DNA from: Armatimonadota bacterium
GTDB taxonomy: Bacteria > Armatimonadota > SYMT01 > JACQGL01
Reading direction: 5' to 3'
Assembly: GCA_016199525.1 (NCBI GenBank)
Contig: JACQGL010000197.1
Span: forward strand, 1-32,600
Length of the DNA: 32,600 nucleotides
Below the pieces are notes generated by a model, which worked only from the letters and a program-made list of their open reading frames with translations, had not been told where the DNA came from and made no database searches. Below, one piece after another: positions 18,715 to 26,472 of this stretch; within the stretch, counting starts at the first letter, position 1; each line of letters opens with the position of its first letter. Both the position numbers and the translations under genes were made by a program.

Positions 18715-20118
18715 CTACGCCCCCCGAGCTTCCCACGCCGCGCGCGCCTGCGCCAGCTGGCGGCGCACCTCTTCGGGCGCCGTCCCTCCCGGGGAGCGGC
18801 GGGCACGCACGCTAGCATCCACACTAACCAGGTCTGCCGGGGCGCCCGCGAACGCCGGATGGGCGGCCGCGAGCTCTTCCCCGGTGAGTGATTCCAGGGT
18901 CCTCCCCTGCTCCTCCAGTCGCCGCACCAGCTGCCCCACCGCTGCGTGGGCCTCACGAAACGGTACGCCCCGCAGGGCCAGGTAATCCGCCAGATCGGTG
19001 GCGGTGGAGAAGTCCCCCACCGTCGCCGCCCGCATTCGCTCGGTGCAAAAGGTGGCGGTCTCCAGCACCAGCGTCAGGGCCTGCGCACATCCTTCAACCG
19101 TGTCCAGGCTATCGAAGATGCGCTCTTTATCCTCCTGCATGTCGGAGTTGTAGGCCAGCGGCAGGCCCTTCATCACGGTGAGAAGCGCGGTCAGATTGCC
19201 GACTACGCGCCCCGTCTTACCCCGGGCCAGCTCCGCCACATCGGGGTTCTTCTTCTGCGGCATGATGGAACTGCCGGTGGCTACCCGGTCGGACAGCTCG
19301 ATAAAGCCGAACTCGCGCGTGCTCCAGAGCACGATCTCCTCCGCCAGGCGGGACAGGTGCACCTGGAGGATGGTCAGGACGGCGGCCAGTTCGAGCACAA
19401 AATCTCGATCGGAGATGGCATCAAGGCTGTTCTCGCACACACGCGCGAACCCCAGCTCACGCGCCACGAACTTGCGGTCGATCGGGTAGGGCGTTCCCGC
19501 GAGCGCGGCGGCGCCCAGGGGGAGGGCGCTGGCGCGCGTCGCCCAGTCGGCCAGGCGGTCGCGGTCCCGCTCCAGCATCCAGAAGTAGGCCAGCAGATGG
19601 TGGGCAAGGACGACAGGTTGCGCGTGCTGGAGGTGCGTGTAGCCCGGCAGCACCGTCTCCTCATGCTCGCCCGCCTGCTCCAGGAGAACGGCCTGGAAGC
19701 GAGCCAGGGCGGTATCGAGCGCCTGCGCCCGTTCCCGGAGGTAGAGACGAGTATCGGTGGCTACCTGATCGTTGCGACTGCGCGCCGAATGGAGCCGCCC
19801 CGCCACAGGGCCGATCTTCTCCCGCAGGCGCATCTCCACCCAGGTGTGGATGTCCTCCGCGCCCTCGATGATTACCCCCGCCTCGATCTCGGCCTGGATC
19901 TCCCGCAGTCCCGCCTCGATCGCCGCCGCGTCCTCGGCAGAGAGGATACCTTGCCTGCCCAGCATCCGGCAGTGAGCGATGCTGCCGCGCACGTCCTGTG
20001 CCGCCATCCGGCGATCGAACGGCAGGCTGTGGGTGAATGCCTCGATACGCGGATCGGGACGTGCAGAGAAGCGTCCACCCCACAGCTTGTCTCCAGCGGG
20101 TTGGTCAGAATGGCTCAT
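18715..20118 (-). CDS. argH: Argininosuccinate lyase
   Basis: 467 residues, full length. It splits argininosuccinate into arginine and fumarate, the last step of the pathway. The family signature GSSIMPQKKNPD (282-293) contains the catalytic serine, and SARSRNDQVATD (111-122) and YTHLQHAQP (160-168, with the conserved His) are present. It begins with the usual KLWGGRF. The ATG at 20118 lies 9 nt after the argG stop, so the two are co-transcribed; the region before the ATG is pyrimidine-rich with no standard ribosome binding site, suggesting coupled translation. Confidence 0.97.
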   Translation of the reverse strand: MSHSDQPAGDKLWGGRFSARPDPRIEAFTHSLPFDRRMAAQDVRGSIAHCRMLGRQGILSAEDAAAIEAGLREIQAEIEAGVIIEGAEDIHTWVEMRLREKIGPVAGRLHSARSRNDQVATDTRLYLRERAQALDTALARFQAVLLEQAGEHEETVLPGYTHLQHAQPVVLAHHLLAYFWMLERDRDRLADWATRASALPLGAAALAGTPYPIDRKFVARELGFARVCENSLDAISDRDFVLELAAVLTILQVHLSRLAEEIVLWSTREFGFIELSDRVATGSSIMPQKKNPDVAELARGKTGRVVGNLTALLTVMKGLPLAYNSDMQEDKERIFDSLDTVEGCAQALTLVLETATFCTERMRAATVGDFSTATDLADYLALRGVPFREAHAAVGQLVRRLEEQGRTLESLTGEELAAAHPAFAGAPADLVSVDASVRARRSPGGTAPEEVRRQLAQARAAWEARGA

Positions 20119-20127
20119 GGGAGGAGA

Positions 20128-21318
20128 TCACCGCCGGGCGCGCAGGGCCTGCAACATCTGCGCCTGGAGGCCGTGCGTCTTCACAGCGCCGGTGGTCTCG
20201 CGCTGGTCGAACGTCTTATCGTCAAACGACGACAGCGCCTCGGAATAGAGCGCCCACCCGCTGTGCCGGCCGATCACCTGGCAGCTGCCGCGGTAGAGGC
20301 GCAGGCGCACCTCCCCTTCGACCCGCTCCTGGGTGCGCGCGATGAATGCCTCCAGCGCCTGCTTCAATGGGTCCAGCCAGAGGCCGGCATAGGCCAGCTC
20401 GCCCCATTTCTGGTCTACGAGCCGCTTGAACGCCAGTTCGTCCCGCGTGAGGACGAGCGCCTCCAGAGCGCGATGCGCAGTCAGCAGGAGTACCGCCGCC
20501 GGGCACTCGTAGTTCTCCCGCACTTTTAGCCCCAGCATGCGGTCTTCGATGATGTCGATACGGCCGACGCCGTTCTCGCCTGCGATGCGGTGAGCAGCCT
20601 GGATCAACGGCAGCGGTTCGAGCGGCTCCCCATCCAGGCTGACAGGCACCCCGTTCTGGAAACCGACGGTAACCTCGCGCGGCCGGTCGGGGCAGCGATC
20701 CGGCGGCAGCGTCCACTGGAAGATCTCCTCCGGCGGTGAGTAATCCGGCTCTTCCAGCCGCCCGCCTTCGATGGAGCGCCCCCAGAGGTTTTCGTCGATG
20801 CTCCAGATCTTCTCCGCCGTAGCGGCAACGGGCACCCCCTTGGCGAGAGCGTACTCCACCTCCTCGCGGCGGGTGAGGTTGCGCTCCCGCATCGGAGCGA
20901 TAATGGTCGGCTCGGGTACCAGGGCGCGGAGCGTGAATTCGATCCGGAACTGGTCGTTCCCCTTGCCGGTGCTGCCGTGGGCGAAGGCGGTGACACCCAG
21001 ACGTTCGGCCACCCGCGCCGCGCACGTGGCGATCAACGGCCGCCCGATTGCCGTGCTGAGCGGATACCCCTCGTAGTCGCCGTTGGCGCGGATGGCAGCG
21101 AACACGTAATCGGCGGCGAACTCCCGGCGAGCATCCACGGTGTAATGCTCCGTCCCGAGAGCGCGCGCTTTCTCCTCGGCCTGCTGGATGTCCGCGCGGG
21201 GCTGGCCCATGTCCACCGTTACCGTGATCAGCTGGTCATAGCCGTATTCCTCCCGCAGGAGCGGGATGCAGACCGAGGTATCCAGCCCCCCCGAGTAGAT
21301 AAGAATGAGATTCTTCAT
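20128..21318 (-). CDS. argG: Argininosuccinate synthase
   Basis: 396 residues, full length. It joins citrulline and aspartate with ATP. The ATP-pyrophosphatase loop YSGGLDTS (8-15) is at the N-terminus, and the conserved FAHGSTGKGNDQFRIE and WSIDENLWGRSIEGG segments bind aspartate and citrulline. The ATG at 21318 is preceded by GGGGAAGTG, a plausible ribosome binding site. It sits between the Clp-N/OTC fusion gene and argH, following pathway order. Confidence 0.97.
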   Translation of the reverse strand: MKNLILIYSGGLDTSVCIPLLREEYGYDQLITVTVDMGQPRADIQQAEEKARALGTEHYTVDARREFAADYVFAAIRANGDYEGYPLSTAIGRPLIATCAARVAERLGVTAFAHGSTGKGNDQFRIEFTLRALVPEPTIIAPMRERNLTRREEVEYALAKGVPVAATAEKIWSIDENLWGRSIEGGRLEEPDYSPPEEIFQWTLPPDRCPDRPREVTVGFQNGVPVSLDGEPLEPLPLIQAAHRIAGENGVGRIDIIEDRMLGLKVRENYECPAAVLLLTAHRALEALVLTRDELAFKRLVDQKWGELAYAGLWLDPLKQALEAFIARTQERVEGEVRLRLYRGSCQVIGRHSGWALYSEALSSFDDKTFDQRETTGAVKTHGLQAQMLQALRARR

Positions 21319-21347
21319 GGTCGTTCACACTTCCCCAATCTTCAGAT

Positions 21348-21492
21348 GTAGCGCAGGCATCCCTACCCATACGGGACCGTAGGGTCGGGCCGTATGGCCT
21401 GCCCCGAACGCCTGCCCTCGAGCCGTTAGGCTCGGGGCTTTCGGGGCCTGCCTGCATATAGACCACGGCATCCAGGTGGAAACCTGCGCTAC
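21348..21492. repeat. Structured element bounded by a 10-bp inverted repeat
   Basis: Arms GTAGCGCAGG (21348-21357) and CCTGCGCTAC (21483-21492) are exact reverse complements. Between them are two more hairpins: CCATACGG/CCGTATGG (21367-21397) and CCTCGAGCC/GGCTCGGGG (21416-21437). It fills the gap between the fusion gene and argG. A shortened relative with the same TAGCGyAGGCAT and GCCTGCCTG blocks occurs at 28212-28240, so it is probably a dispersed palindromic element. Confidence 0.55.
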
Positions 21493-21501
21493 GTCCAAGC
21501 C

Positions 21502-23985
21502 CTACTTCTGCGACATCAACATCACCAGCACCGCCTTTTGGGCGTGCAGACGGTTCTCCGCCTGATCCAGCACCACGGACTGCAGCCCGTCGAGCACCGC
21601 GTCGGTAATCTCCTGGCCGCGGTGAGCGGGGAGGCAGTGCATGACGATCGCCTCCGGCAGGGCTGCGGCGAGCAGCTCCGCATTCACCTGGAAGGGCGCG
21701 AACACCTGCGCGCGCTGCTCCGCCTCCGCCTCCTGGCCCATACTCGCCCATACGTCCGTATAGACCGCGTGCGCCCCCTGCACAGCGGTAGTTGGGTCGT
21801 GCATCACCTCGGCGCTGCCGCCGGAGGCCGCGGCGTACGCCTGTGTCGCTTCCAGGATCTCCGCCCGCGGTTCGTAGCCTTCGGGACATGCCACTACCAT
21901 ATGCGCCCCCAGCAATCCGCCCAGCAGCAGCAGCGAGTGGGCGACGTTGTTACCGTCCCCCACGAAGACGACCTTCTTTCCGGTAATCTCCCCCAAACGC
22001 TCCTGGATGGTGAGGAAATCGGCGAGCGCCTGGCAAGGGTGCTCCAGATCCGACAGGCCGTTGATCACCGGCACGCCCGCGTGCTCCGCCAGATCCAGAA
22101 TGGTCTGGTGGACAAAGGTGCGCGCCATGATGCCGTCTACCCACCGCCCCAGGTTGCGAGCCACGTCGGGGACACTCTCCCGCTTCCTCAGCTGGATGTC
22201 CGAGGGCTGGAGGTAGATGGCCCGACCACCCAGCTGCGCCATCCCCACCTCGAAGGTTACCCGCGTACGCAGGGAGGGCTTCTCAAAGATCATCGCCAAC
22301 GTCTGGCCGCGCAGGAGACGGTCGTGGACCGACAGTCTTACCGGAAGCGACTGCTTCAGCAGCCCCGCATACGTCAGCAGGGCGTGTGCTCCCGCGCGCG
22401 TGAGGTCGGTGATGCCGCGCAGATGCTTGAGGTCCGGCTGGGACGCGCGGAGAAGGCCGAGGAACTCGCCCTCCAGCCGGGCGCCCGTCTGCTCGGGAGT
22501 GGTAGCGCCATCCCTGGCCCGCGCGAGGGCGGCGATCAGTCGCTGAGCGGCGTCTGCGGGCGAGTCGGCCACGGCGGACGGATCAAAGCGCGAGCGGCCG
22601 GTGTAGTGCCGCGTCTCGTCCTCCCGCATGGCAGCAACTTCGCGGTGGGCGCGTTCCAGGTCCACGCCCAACTTTATCAGCACCCGCGCGGCCGAGCCGT
22701 CTCCCTCGCGGATCAGACCCAATAGCAGGTGCTCCGTGCCGATGTACTCGTTTTTAAGCTGGCGAGCTTCGTCGTAGGCCAGGTCGATCACCCGCTTAGC
22801 GTGCGGGCTGAGCTGCATGTCGCGGCCCAGGTTGCCCCGGCCGCGAGTGACCTGCTTCTCGACCTCGTTGCGGATGCGCCCCAACGAGACTCCCAGGCGA
22901 TCCAGGACACGAGCCGCAACGCTGTCGCTCTCCCGCACCAAGCCAAGGAGCAGGTGTTCAGTGCTCACGTAATTCTCACCCAGACGAGCCGCTTCTTCCT
23001 GGGCGAAAAAGACGACCCGCCGCGCCCTCTCGGTGAAGCGTTGCCACATCCGCTTTGCCTCCTCCCGGGTCATCGACCCGGCCATCTCTCCGACCGCATG
23101 GCAAGCCTGTTGCTGCCGCAGGCGCGGGAACGTCACGCCTGCACCAATCAGTATCCCGGCAGCGGGGCCGGCGCTCTCCGCCAGCGCCATCAGGAGGTGG
23201 AGAGAGCTGGTCGTCCGCGACTGGAGTGAGCGGGCCAGCGCGTGCGCGCGCGCCTGGATCGGCTGCGTTGCGTCCTGAACCCCGGTTCGGGATTCGCCTG
23301 CCTCTGCCATCTGCGGAAGCGTCTCCAGGGCAATCTCGACGCCCCGCTTCAGGTTCGCGGCGGAGGCCCCCAGAGAGTGCAGCGCACGGCGCGCAGGCGC
23401 ATAGCCGCCCAGCCGCAGCAGACCCCAGAGCAGGTGCAGCGACCCCACCTCCCGGTGCTGCCGGCGCCGCGCCTCTTCCGTCGCCAGGCGAAGGGCCCGC
23501 CCGGCGTCCGTCGCCAGTCCCGAAAGCTTTCGGGACGCCTCGCCCGGCGGTTCAACCGACGACGGCGGGGCCGGATGCCGCGCCGCCTCCCGGAGAGCGT
23601 CCCTGTTCACGCCCAGTTGCACCAGTGTGTCGTGCGCGATGCCGTCCGCGGCCAGCAAACCCAGCAGCAAATGGCCCAACCCTGCCTCAAGCCCGCCCTC
23701 CGCCTCGCGGCGGGCAGCGGCGAGCGCCGCCTCCGCCTGCGACGTGAATCCCCCTACCTCCGGGAGGGGCGTGCCGGAGCGCACCAGGTGCGGCGCCAGC
23801 CATTGGCGCACGGCCTCCACGGATATGCCGGCGGCGGTCAGCAGTGGCGCGGCTGCGGAGTTCTCGCTGGCCAGCAACGCTGCCAACAGGTGCTCCGTGC
23901 CGGTCGTTGGTCGGCCCAGATCCGCCGCCTGCCGACGCGCGGCGGCGATCGCCGCTTCCGCATCTCTTGTCCAGTGCGCACTCAT
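21502..23985 (-). CDS. argF: Fusion protein: three ClpC-type N-domains (six half-repeats) plus ornithine carbamoyltransferase
   Basis: 827 residues in one uninterrupted frame. Residues 1-455 hold six Clp-N half-repeats (about 4-66, 78-137, 154-223, 235-298, 314-380, 390-453), i.e. three Clp_N domains; the last pair (RFTERARRVVFFAQEEAARL and YIGTEHLLLGLIREGDGSAA) is very like the ClpC N-terminus. No AAA+ motor follows. After a linker (about 455-518), residues 519-827 form a complete ornithine carbamoyltransferase: carbamoyl-phosphate loop FEKPSLRTR (568-576), HPCQALADF, FVGDGNN, VWASMGQE and HCLPAHRG. The enzyme makes citrulline from ornithine. No in-frame start with a ribosome binding site exists at the OTC boundary; ATG 22629 and a GTG near 22572 lack one. 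The ATG at 23985 is chosen because the first repeat begins there. It is the only argF in the cluster. Confidence 0.88.
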   Translation of the reverse strand: MSAHWTRDAEAAIAAARRQAADLGRPTTGTEHLLAALLASENSAAAPLLTAAGISVEAVRQWLAPHLVRSGTPLPEVGGFTSQAEAALAAARREAEGGLEAGLGHLLLGLLAADGIAHDTLVQLGVNRDALREAARHPAPPSSVEPPGEASRKLSGLATDAGRALRLATEEARRRQHREVGSLHLLWGLLRLGGYAPARRALHSLGASAANLKRGVEIALETLPQMAEAGESRTGVQDATQPIQARAHALARSLQSRTTSSLHLLMALAESAGPAAGILIGAGVTFPRLRQQQACHAVGEMAGSMTREEAKRMWQRFTERARRVVFFAQEEAARLGENYVSTEHLLLGLVRESDSVAARVLDRLGVSLGRIRNEVEKQVTRGRGNLGRDMQLSPHAKRVIDLAYDEARQLKNEYIGTEHLLLGLIREGDGSAARVLIKLGVDLERAHREVAAMREDETRHYTGRSRFDPSAVADSPADAAQRLIAALARARDGATTPEQTGARLEGEFLGLLRASQPDLKHLRGITDLTRAGAHALLTYAGLLKQSLPVRLSVHDRLLRGQTLAMIFEKPSLRTRVTFEVGMAQLGGRAIYLQPSDIQLRKRESVPDVARNLGRWVDGIMARTFVHQTILDLAEHAGVPVINGLSDLEHPCQALADFLTIQERLGEITGKKVVFVGDGNNVAHSLLLLGGLLGAHMVVACPEGYEPRAEILEATQAYAAASGGSAEVMHDPTTAVQGAHAVYTDVWASMGQEAEAEQRAQVFAPFQVNAELLAAALPEAIVMHCLPAHRGQEITDAVLDGLQSVVLDQAENRLHAQKAVLVMLMSQK

Positions 23986-24002
23986 ACAAATGTAGCGAGT
24001 CA

Positions 24003-24162
24003 GGAACCGCACAGGCGCAGAGGGCGCCGAGCGTCGCACAGAAGGGAACAGCACCAGGCAAGAGCGCCCCTCTGTATCCGCGGCCGGGCCGCTCCTGCAC
24101 AACGCCGGCGGCCAGGGACCACCTTCACGTTCCTTCGCACCCTCTGCCTCTTTGCGGTTTCA
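24003..24162. repeat. Inverted-repeat element (GCAGAGGG type) between the two Clp-N genes
   Basis: The arm at 24003-24030 (GGAACCGCACAGGCGCAGAG and GGCGC) is an imperfect reverse complement of 24131-24162, whose minus strand reads GAAACCGCAAAGAGGCAGAG then GGTGCGAAGG. It fills the gap between the Clp-N gene and the fusion gene. Sequences of this style are familiar as dispersed intergenic elements in several phyla; function unknown. Confidence 0.5.
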
Positions 24163-24189
24163 TCCCTGCCAATCGGCGCTTCTTGCGGT

Positions 24190-24678
24190 TTATTCCTGCT
24201 CCGGCGCGCGGCAGCGGAAGAGACGGCGCAGGATACCCCACCCGCGACCCCGCGCCCGATGGAGCCTCGCCCGTAGGGCCTCCAGAGTGGCGCCCCGCGC
24301 CGCCAGCAGACCGCTCGCGGGACCCTCCCGTTCACCCGCAATCCCCAGCAGCAGGTGGACGGCATCCAGGCTCCGGTCTCCCAGCCTGAACATCTCCTCG
24401 TGGGCGCGTTCCCCGGCCCGCCGATAGGCCTCCGAGGGCCGGATGCCCTGCTCGGGCCGATAGCCCTCGCCGCGCAAATGCGGCTCCAGAGCGGCGCGCA
24501 GCTCTCCAGCGTCGACCTCCAGGCGCACCAGCAACTCCGTGGCGGTGTTGGGCGCGCCGGAGAGCAACGCATAGAGGAGATGCTCAGGCTGGAGCCGGTT
24601 ACCGCCCCGCTCTCCCGCCTCCGCCTGCGCCACCAGAGTAGCTCGCCGTGCTGATTCCGTAAACCGCACCCGTCGCAT
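24190..24678 (-). CDS. Clp N-domain protein without a motor domain
   Basis: 162 residues with one Clp_N domain of two half-repeats: RFTESARRATLVAQAEAGER with PEHLLYALL (Glu32), and a second near 83-140 with AVHLLLGIAGEREG, where the usual Glu is lost. The C-terminus is Arg/Cys-rich (RRLFRCRAPEQE). It has no ATPase domain, so it cannot be a protease motor alone. It could be an adaptor or a partner of the fusion protein encoded next. The ATG at 24678 starts right at the domain; a GTG at 24711 is possible but would place the start within a repeat element. It lies between argD and the OTC fusion, all on the minus strand, so it is probably part of the operon. Confidence 0.8.
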   Translation of the reverse strand: MRRVRFTESARRATLVAQAEAGERGGNRLQPEHLLYALLSGAPNTATELLVRLEVDAGELRAALEPHLRGEGYRPEQGIRPSEAYRRAGERAHEEMFRLGDRSLDAVHLLLGIAGEREGPASGLLAARGATLEALRARLHRARGRGWGILRRLFRCRAPEQE

Positions 24679-24690
24679 ATCATTACGGAG

Positions 24691-24840
24691 CAGAGATGAA
24701 CGCAGATACACAGATTGGGAACAGATTGGCTACCGATAGCCCTGGCCCACTGGCGAATCCAGGGTTTTTCCATTCCCTTCTATCTACGCTCATCCGTGTG
24801 CATCAGTGGTGTCGCCCCTCTCCTATCTGTGTTCATCCGC
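24691..24840. repeat. Inverted-repeat element (GATGAACACAGAT type) overlapping the argD stop
   Basis: The plus-strand arm 24691-24719 (AGATGAACGCAGATACACAG) matches the minus strand of 24821-24840 (GCGGATGAACACAGATAGGA), and a third related piece (GATGCACACGGATGAGCGTAG) lies at 24784-24805. The argD stop codon TGA is part of the GCGGATGAACACAG arm. It resembles widespread dispersed motifs of unknown role. Confidence 0.55.
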
Positions 24841-26050
24841 GCCCACCCACGGTTGAAATTTCCCGGGCGAGAATTGCGAGGCCACGATCCGCCTCTTCGT
24901 CGGTAAGGCAGAGCGGCGGCAGGAGCCGGAGAATGCCGGCACCGACCGTATGGGTAATCAGCCCCCGCTCCAGGGCCCCCCGGCCCACGGTGGCGGCCTG
25001 ATCGCCATGGAACTCGATCGCTTGCATCAGGCCCAGGCCGCGCACCTCTGTGATAGAGGGGTACTGCCGCGCCCAGTCGCGCATCGTGCCCAGCATCCGC
25101 TCGCCCAGCGTCGCGGCGCGCTCCACCAGGTTCTCCGCGTCCAGCGCCTCCAGGGCCGCCACTGCCGCCGCCGCGCACAGCGGGTTGCCGCCGAAGGTGC
25201 AGCCGTGGTCGCCCGGGACTAGAGCGCAGTACTCCGGCAGCGCCAGGCAGGCGCCAATCGGCAATCCCCCGCCCAGGGCCTTAGCGGTGGCGATGACGTG
25301 CGGTTCCACGCTGTAGTGTTCGTAGGCCCAGTAGCGCCCCGTCCGCCCGAAGCCGGTCTGCACTTCGTCCACCATCAGCAGGCAGCCACGTTCCCGCGCC
25401 AGTCGCGCAGCGGCCTGCATGAAAGCAGGACTGGCGGGATAAGTGCCACTCTCCCCCTGAACCGGCTCCAGGTAAATGGCGCAGGTGCGCGCGTTCACAG
25501 CGGAGGCGAGGGAGTCGGGATCGTTCCAGCGGCAGTAATGGAACCCCTCCAGGAGGGGCTGGAAGCCCTGGTGGAACTTCGTCTGGCCGGTGGCGGACAG
25601 CGCCCCCAAGGTACGCCCGTGGAAAGAGCCCTGGGCGGTCACAATCTCGTAGCGGCCGCCGTTCTGGCTACCCCACTTACGGGCCAGCTTGATGGCGGTC
25701 TCGCTCGCCTCAGTGCCAGAGTTGCAAAAGAACGCCTTGCGCCCGCCGCTGCGCTGCGCCAGCAGTTCGCCCAGCCGCGCGCCCCACGGGTGGTGGAAAT
25801 CGTTGGAGACGAACAGCAGGGCTTCCGCCTGCCGCCGGATCGCCTCCACCACCCGCGGGTGGCAGTGCCCCAGGCCGGTGCCCGCGCGCCCGCCGCTGAC
25901 GAAATCCAGGTACTCCTTGCCCTCGCTATCCCACAGACGCGCCCCCCGGCCCCGCACGAACGCGATGGGAATCCGCCCGTAGGTGCACTGCACAGCGCGT
26001 TCGTAACCATTCAGGACCTGTGGGGTAGACATCGAGGATAGATCGCTCAC
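24833..26050 (-). CDS. argD: Acetylornithine aminotransferase
   Basis: 405 residues. A class III PLP aminotransferase converting N-acetylglutamate semialdehyde to N-acetylornithine. Seen: NSGTEASETAIKLAR (110-124), the PLP-contacting MVDEVQTGFGRTG with Asp228, and the Schiff-base lysine Lys257 in TAKALGGGLPIGA. The start is the GTG at 26050, fixed by an AGGAGGA ribosome binding site 6 nt upstream; the frame stays open to 26239 but that part overlaps a terminator and is not protein-like. It opens the second half of the arginine cluster and has its own promoter and leader. Confidence 0.95.
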   Translation of the reverse strand: MSDLSSMSTPQVLNGYERAVQCTYGRIPIAFVRGRGARLWDSEGKEYLDFVSGGRAGTGLGHCHPRVVEAIRRQAEALLFVSNDFHHPWGARLGELLAQRSGGRKAFFCNSGTEASETAIKLARKWGSQNGGRYEIVTAQGSFHGRTLGALSATGQTKFHQGFQPLLEGFHYCRWNDPDSLASAVNARTCAIYLEPVQGESGTYPASPAFMQAAARLARERGCLLMVDEVQTGFGRTGRYWAYEHYSVEPHVIATAKALGGGLPIGACLALPEYCALVPGDHGCTFGGNPLCAAAAVAALEALDAENLVERAATLGERMLGTMRDWARQYPSITEVRGLGLMQAIEFHGDQAATVGRGALERGLITHTVGAGILRLLPPLCLTDEEADRGLAILAREISTVGGRG

Positions 26051-26155
26051 GGGAGTTCCTCCTGAAGAGAAAGCGAACTGCGACGGCGCAGCAAAACGAA
26101 TGGATGGCCGGCAGCGGATGGCAACTCGTTTTATCGTTAGTTCGTTTCCAACCCG

Positions 26156-26187
26156 AAAAATAAAAAGACAGGGCATCGCCCCGTCTT
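26156..26187 (-). terminator. Intrinsic terminator in the argD leader (attenuator-like)
   Basis: On the minus strand, AAGACGGGGC (26187-26178), loop GAT and GCCCTGTCTT (26174-26165) form a 10-bp stem with one G-U pair, followed by TTTATTTTT. It lies 106 nt before the argD start and about 205 nt after the predicted transcription start, so argD expression requires read-through or antitermination. Confidence 0.85.
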
Positions 26188-26392
26188 CATCCTGCTGCTG
26201 ATTCTGGCTTCCGGCAGTGCTTCTTTCTGTGGGCCGCACGCGCCGGGCAGACGGGAGCGAGGCGCGCTATGCCGAACATCGCGCGCGTCGCCGTCGGCGG
26301 CGGGAAAAAGAAATCGCGCTGCTCACCCGAGCTGGCTCCGCTCCGGGCCCCTGCTGTCCAAAGATGGGCAGGGCAAGGCGGCCCTCGTCTGG
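26188..26392 (-). promoter_or_regulatory. Structured argD leader, possible attenuator or riboswitch of unknown class
   Basis: The leader runs from the predicted start near 26392 to the terminator. It can form CCCTGC/GCAGGG and GCGCG/CGCGC stems. A small frame from ATG 26279 to TGA 26187-26189 would encode 30 residues with four Arg and four Lys, and its stop abuts the terminator stem. The Arg codons are not clustered, and no T-box motif (TGGNACC) or known riboswitch was recognised. It could also be an independent small RNA. Confidence 0.45.
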
Positions 26393-26398
26393 AAATGC

Positions 26399-26428
26399 AT
26401 TGTAGCGCAAGCGCGCTGTCGCTGTCAA
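26399..26428 (-). promoter_or_regulatory. Near-consensus sigma-70 promoter of the argD operon
   Basis: On the minus strand TTGACA (26428-26423), an 18-nt spacer and TACAAT (26404-26399). It points toward argD and diverges from the methyltransferase gene. Confidence 0.85.
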
Positions 26429-26472
26429 ATCGCGGTCCCGATACCTGGGATCAGCCTATCGCACCTGCCACT

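Noticed and set aside
18946-20529. Long plus-strand open frame opposite argH and argG
   Set aside because: It mirrors argH and argG, whose motifs are complete; the opposite frame shows only GC-driven openness.
22431-22629. A separate argF start inside the fusion frame
   Set aside because: ATG 22629 and a GTG near 22572 are in frame, but neither has a ribosome binding site and both lie well before the OTC domain, so a single fused product is the simpler reading.
21538-24276. Long plus-strand open frames opposite the fusion gene
   Set aside because: They lie antisense to well-conserved Clp_N and OTC motifs and have no recognisable domain.
26188-26392. T-box riboswitch in the argD leader
   Set aside because: The terminator fits, but the conserved TGGNACC/GGGTGGNACCGCG antiterminator sequence is absent; GGGTGAGCAGCGCG is only a superficial match.
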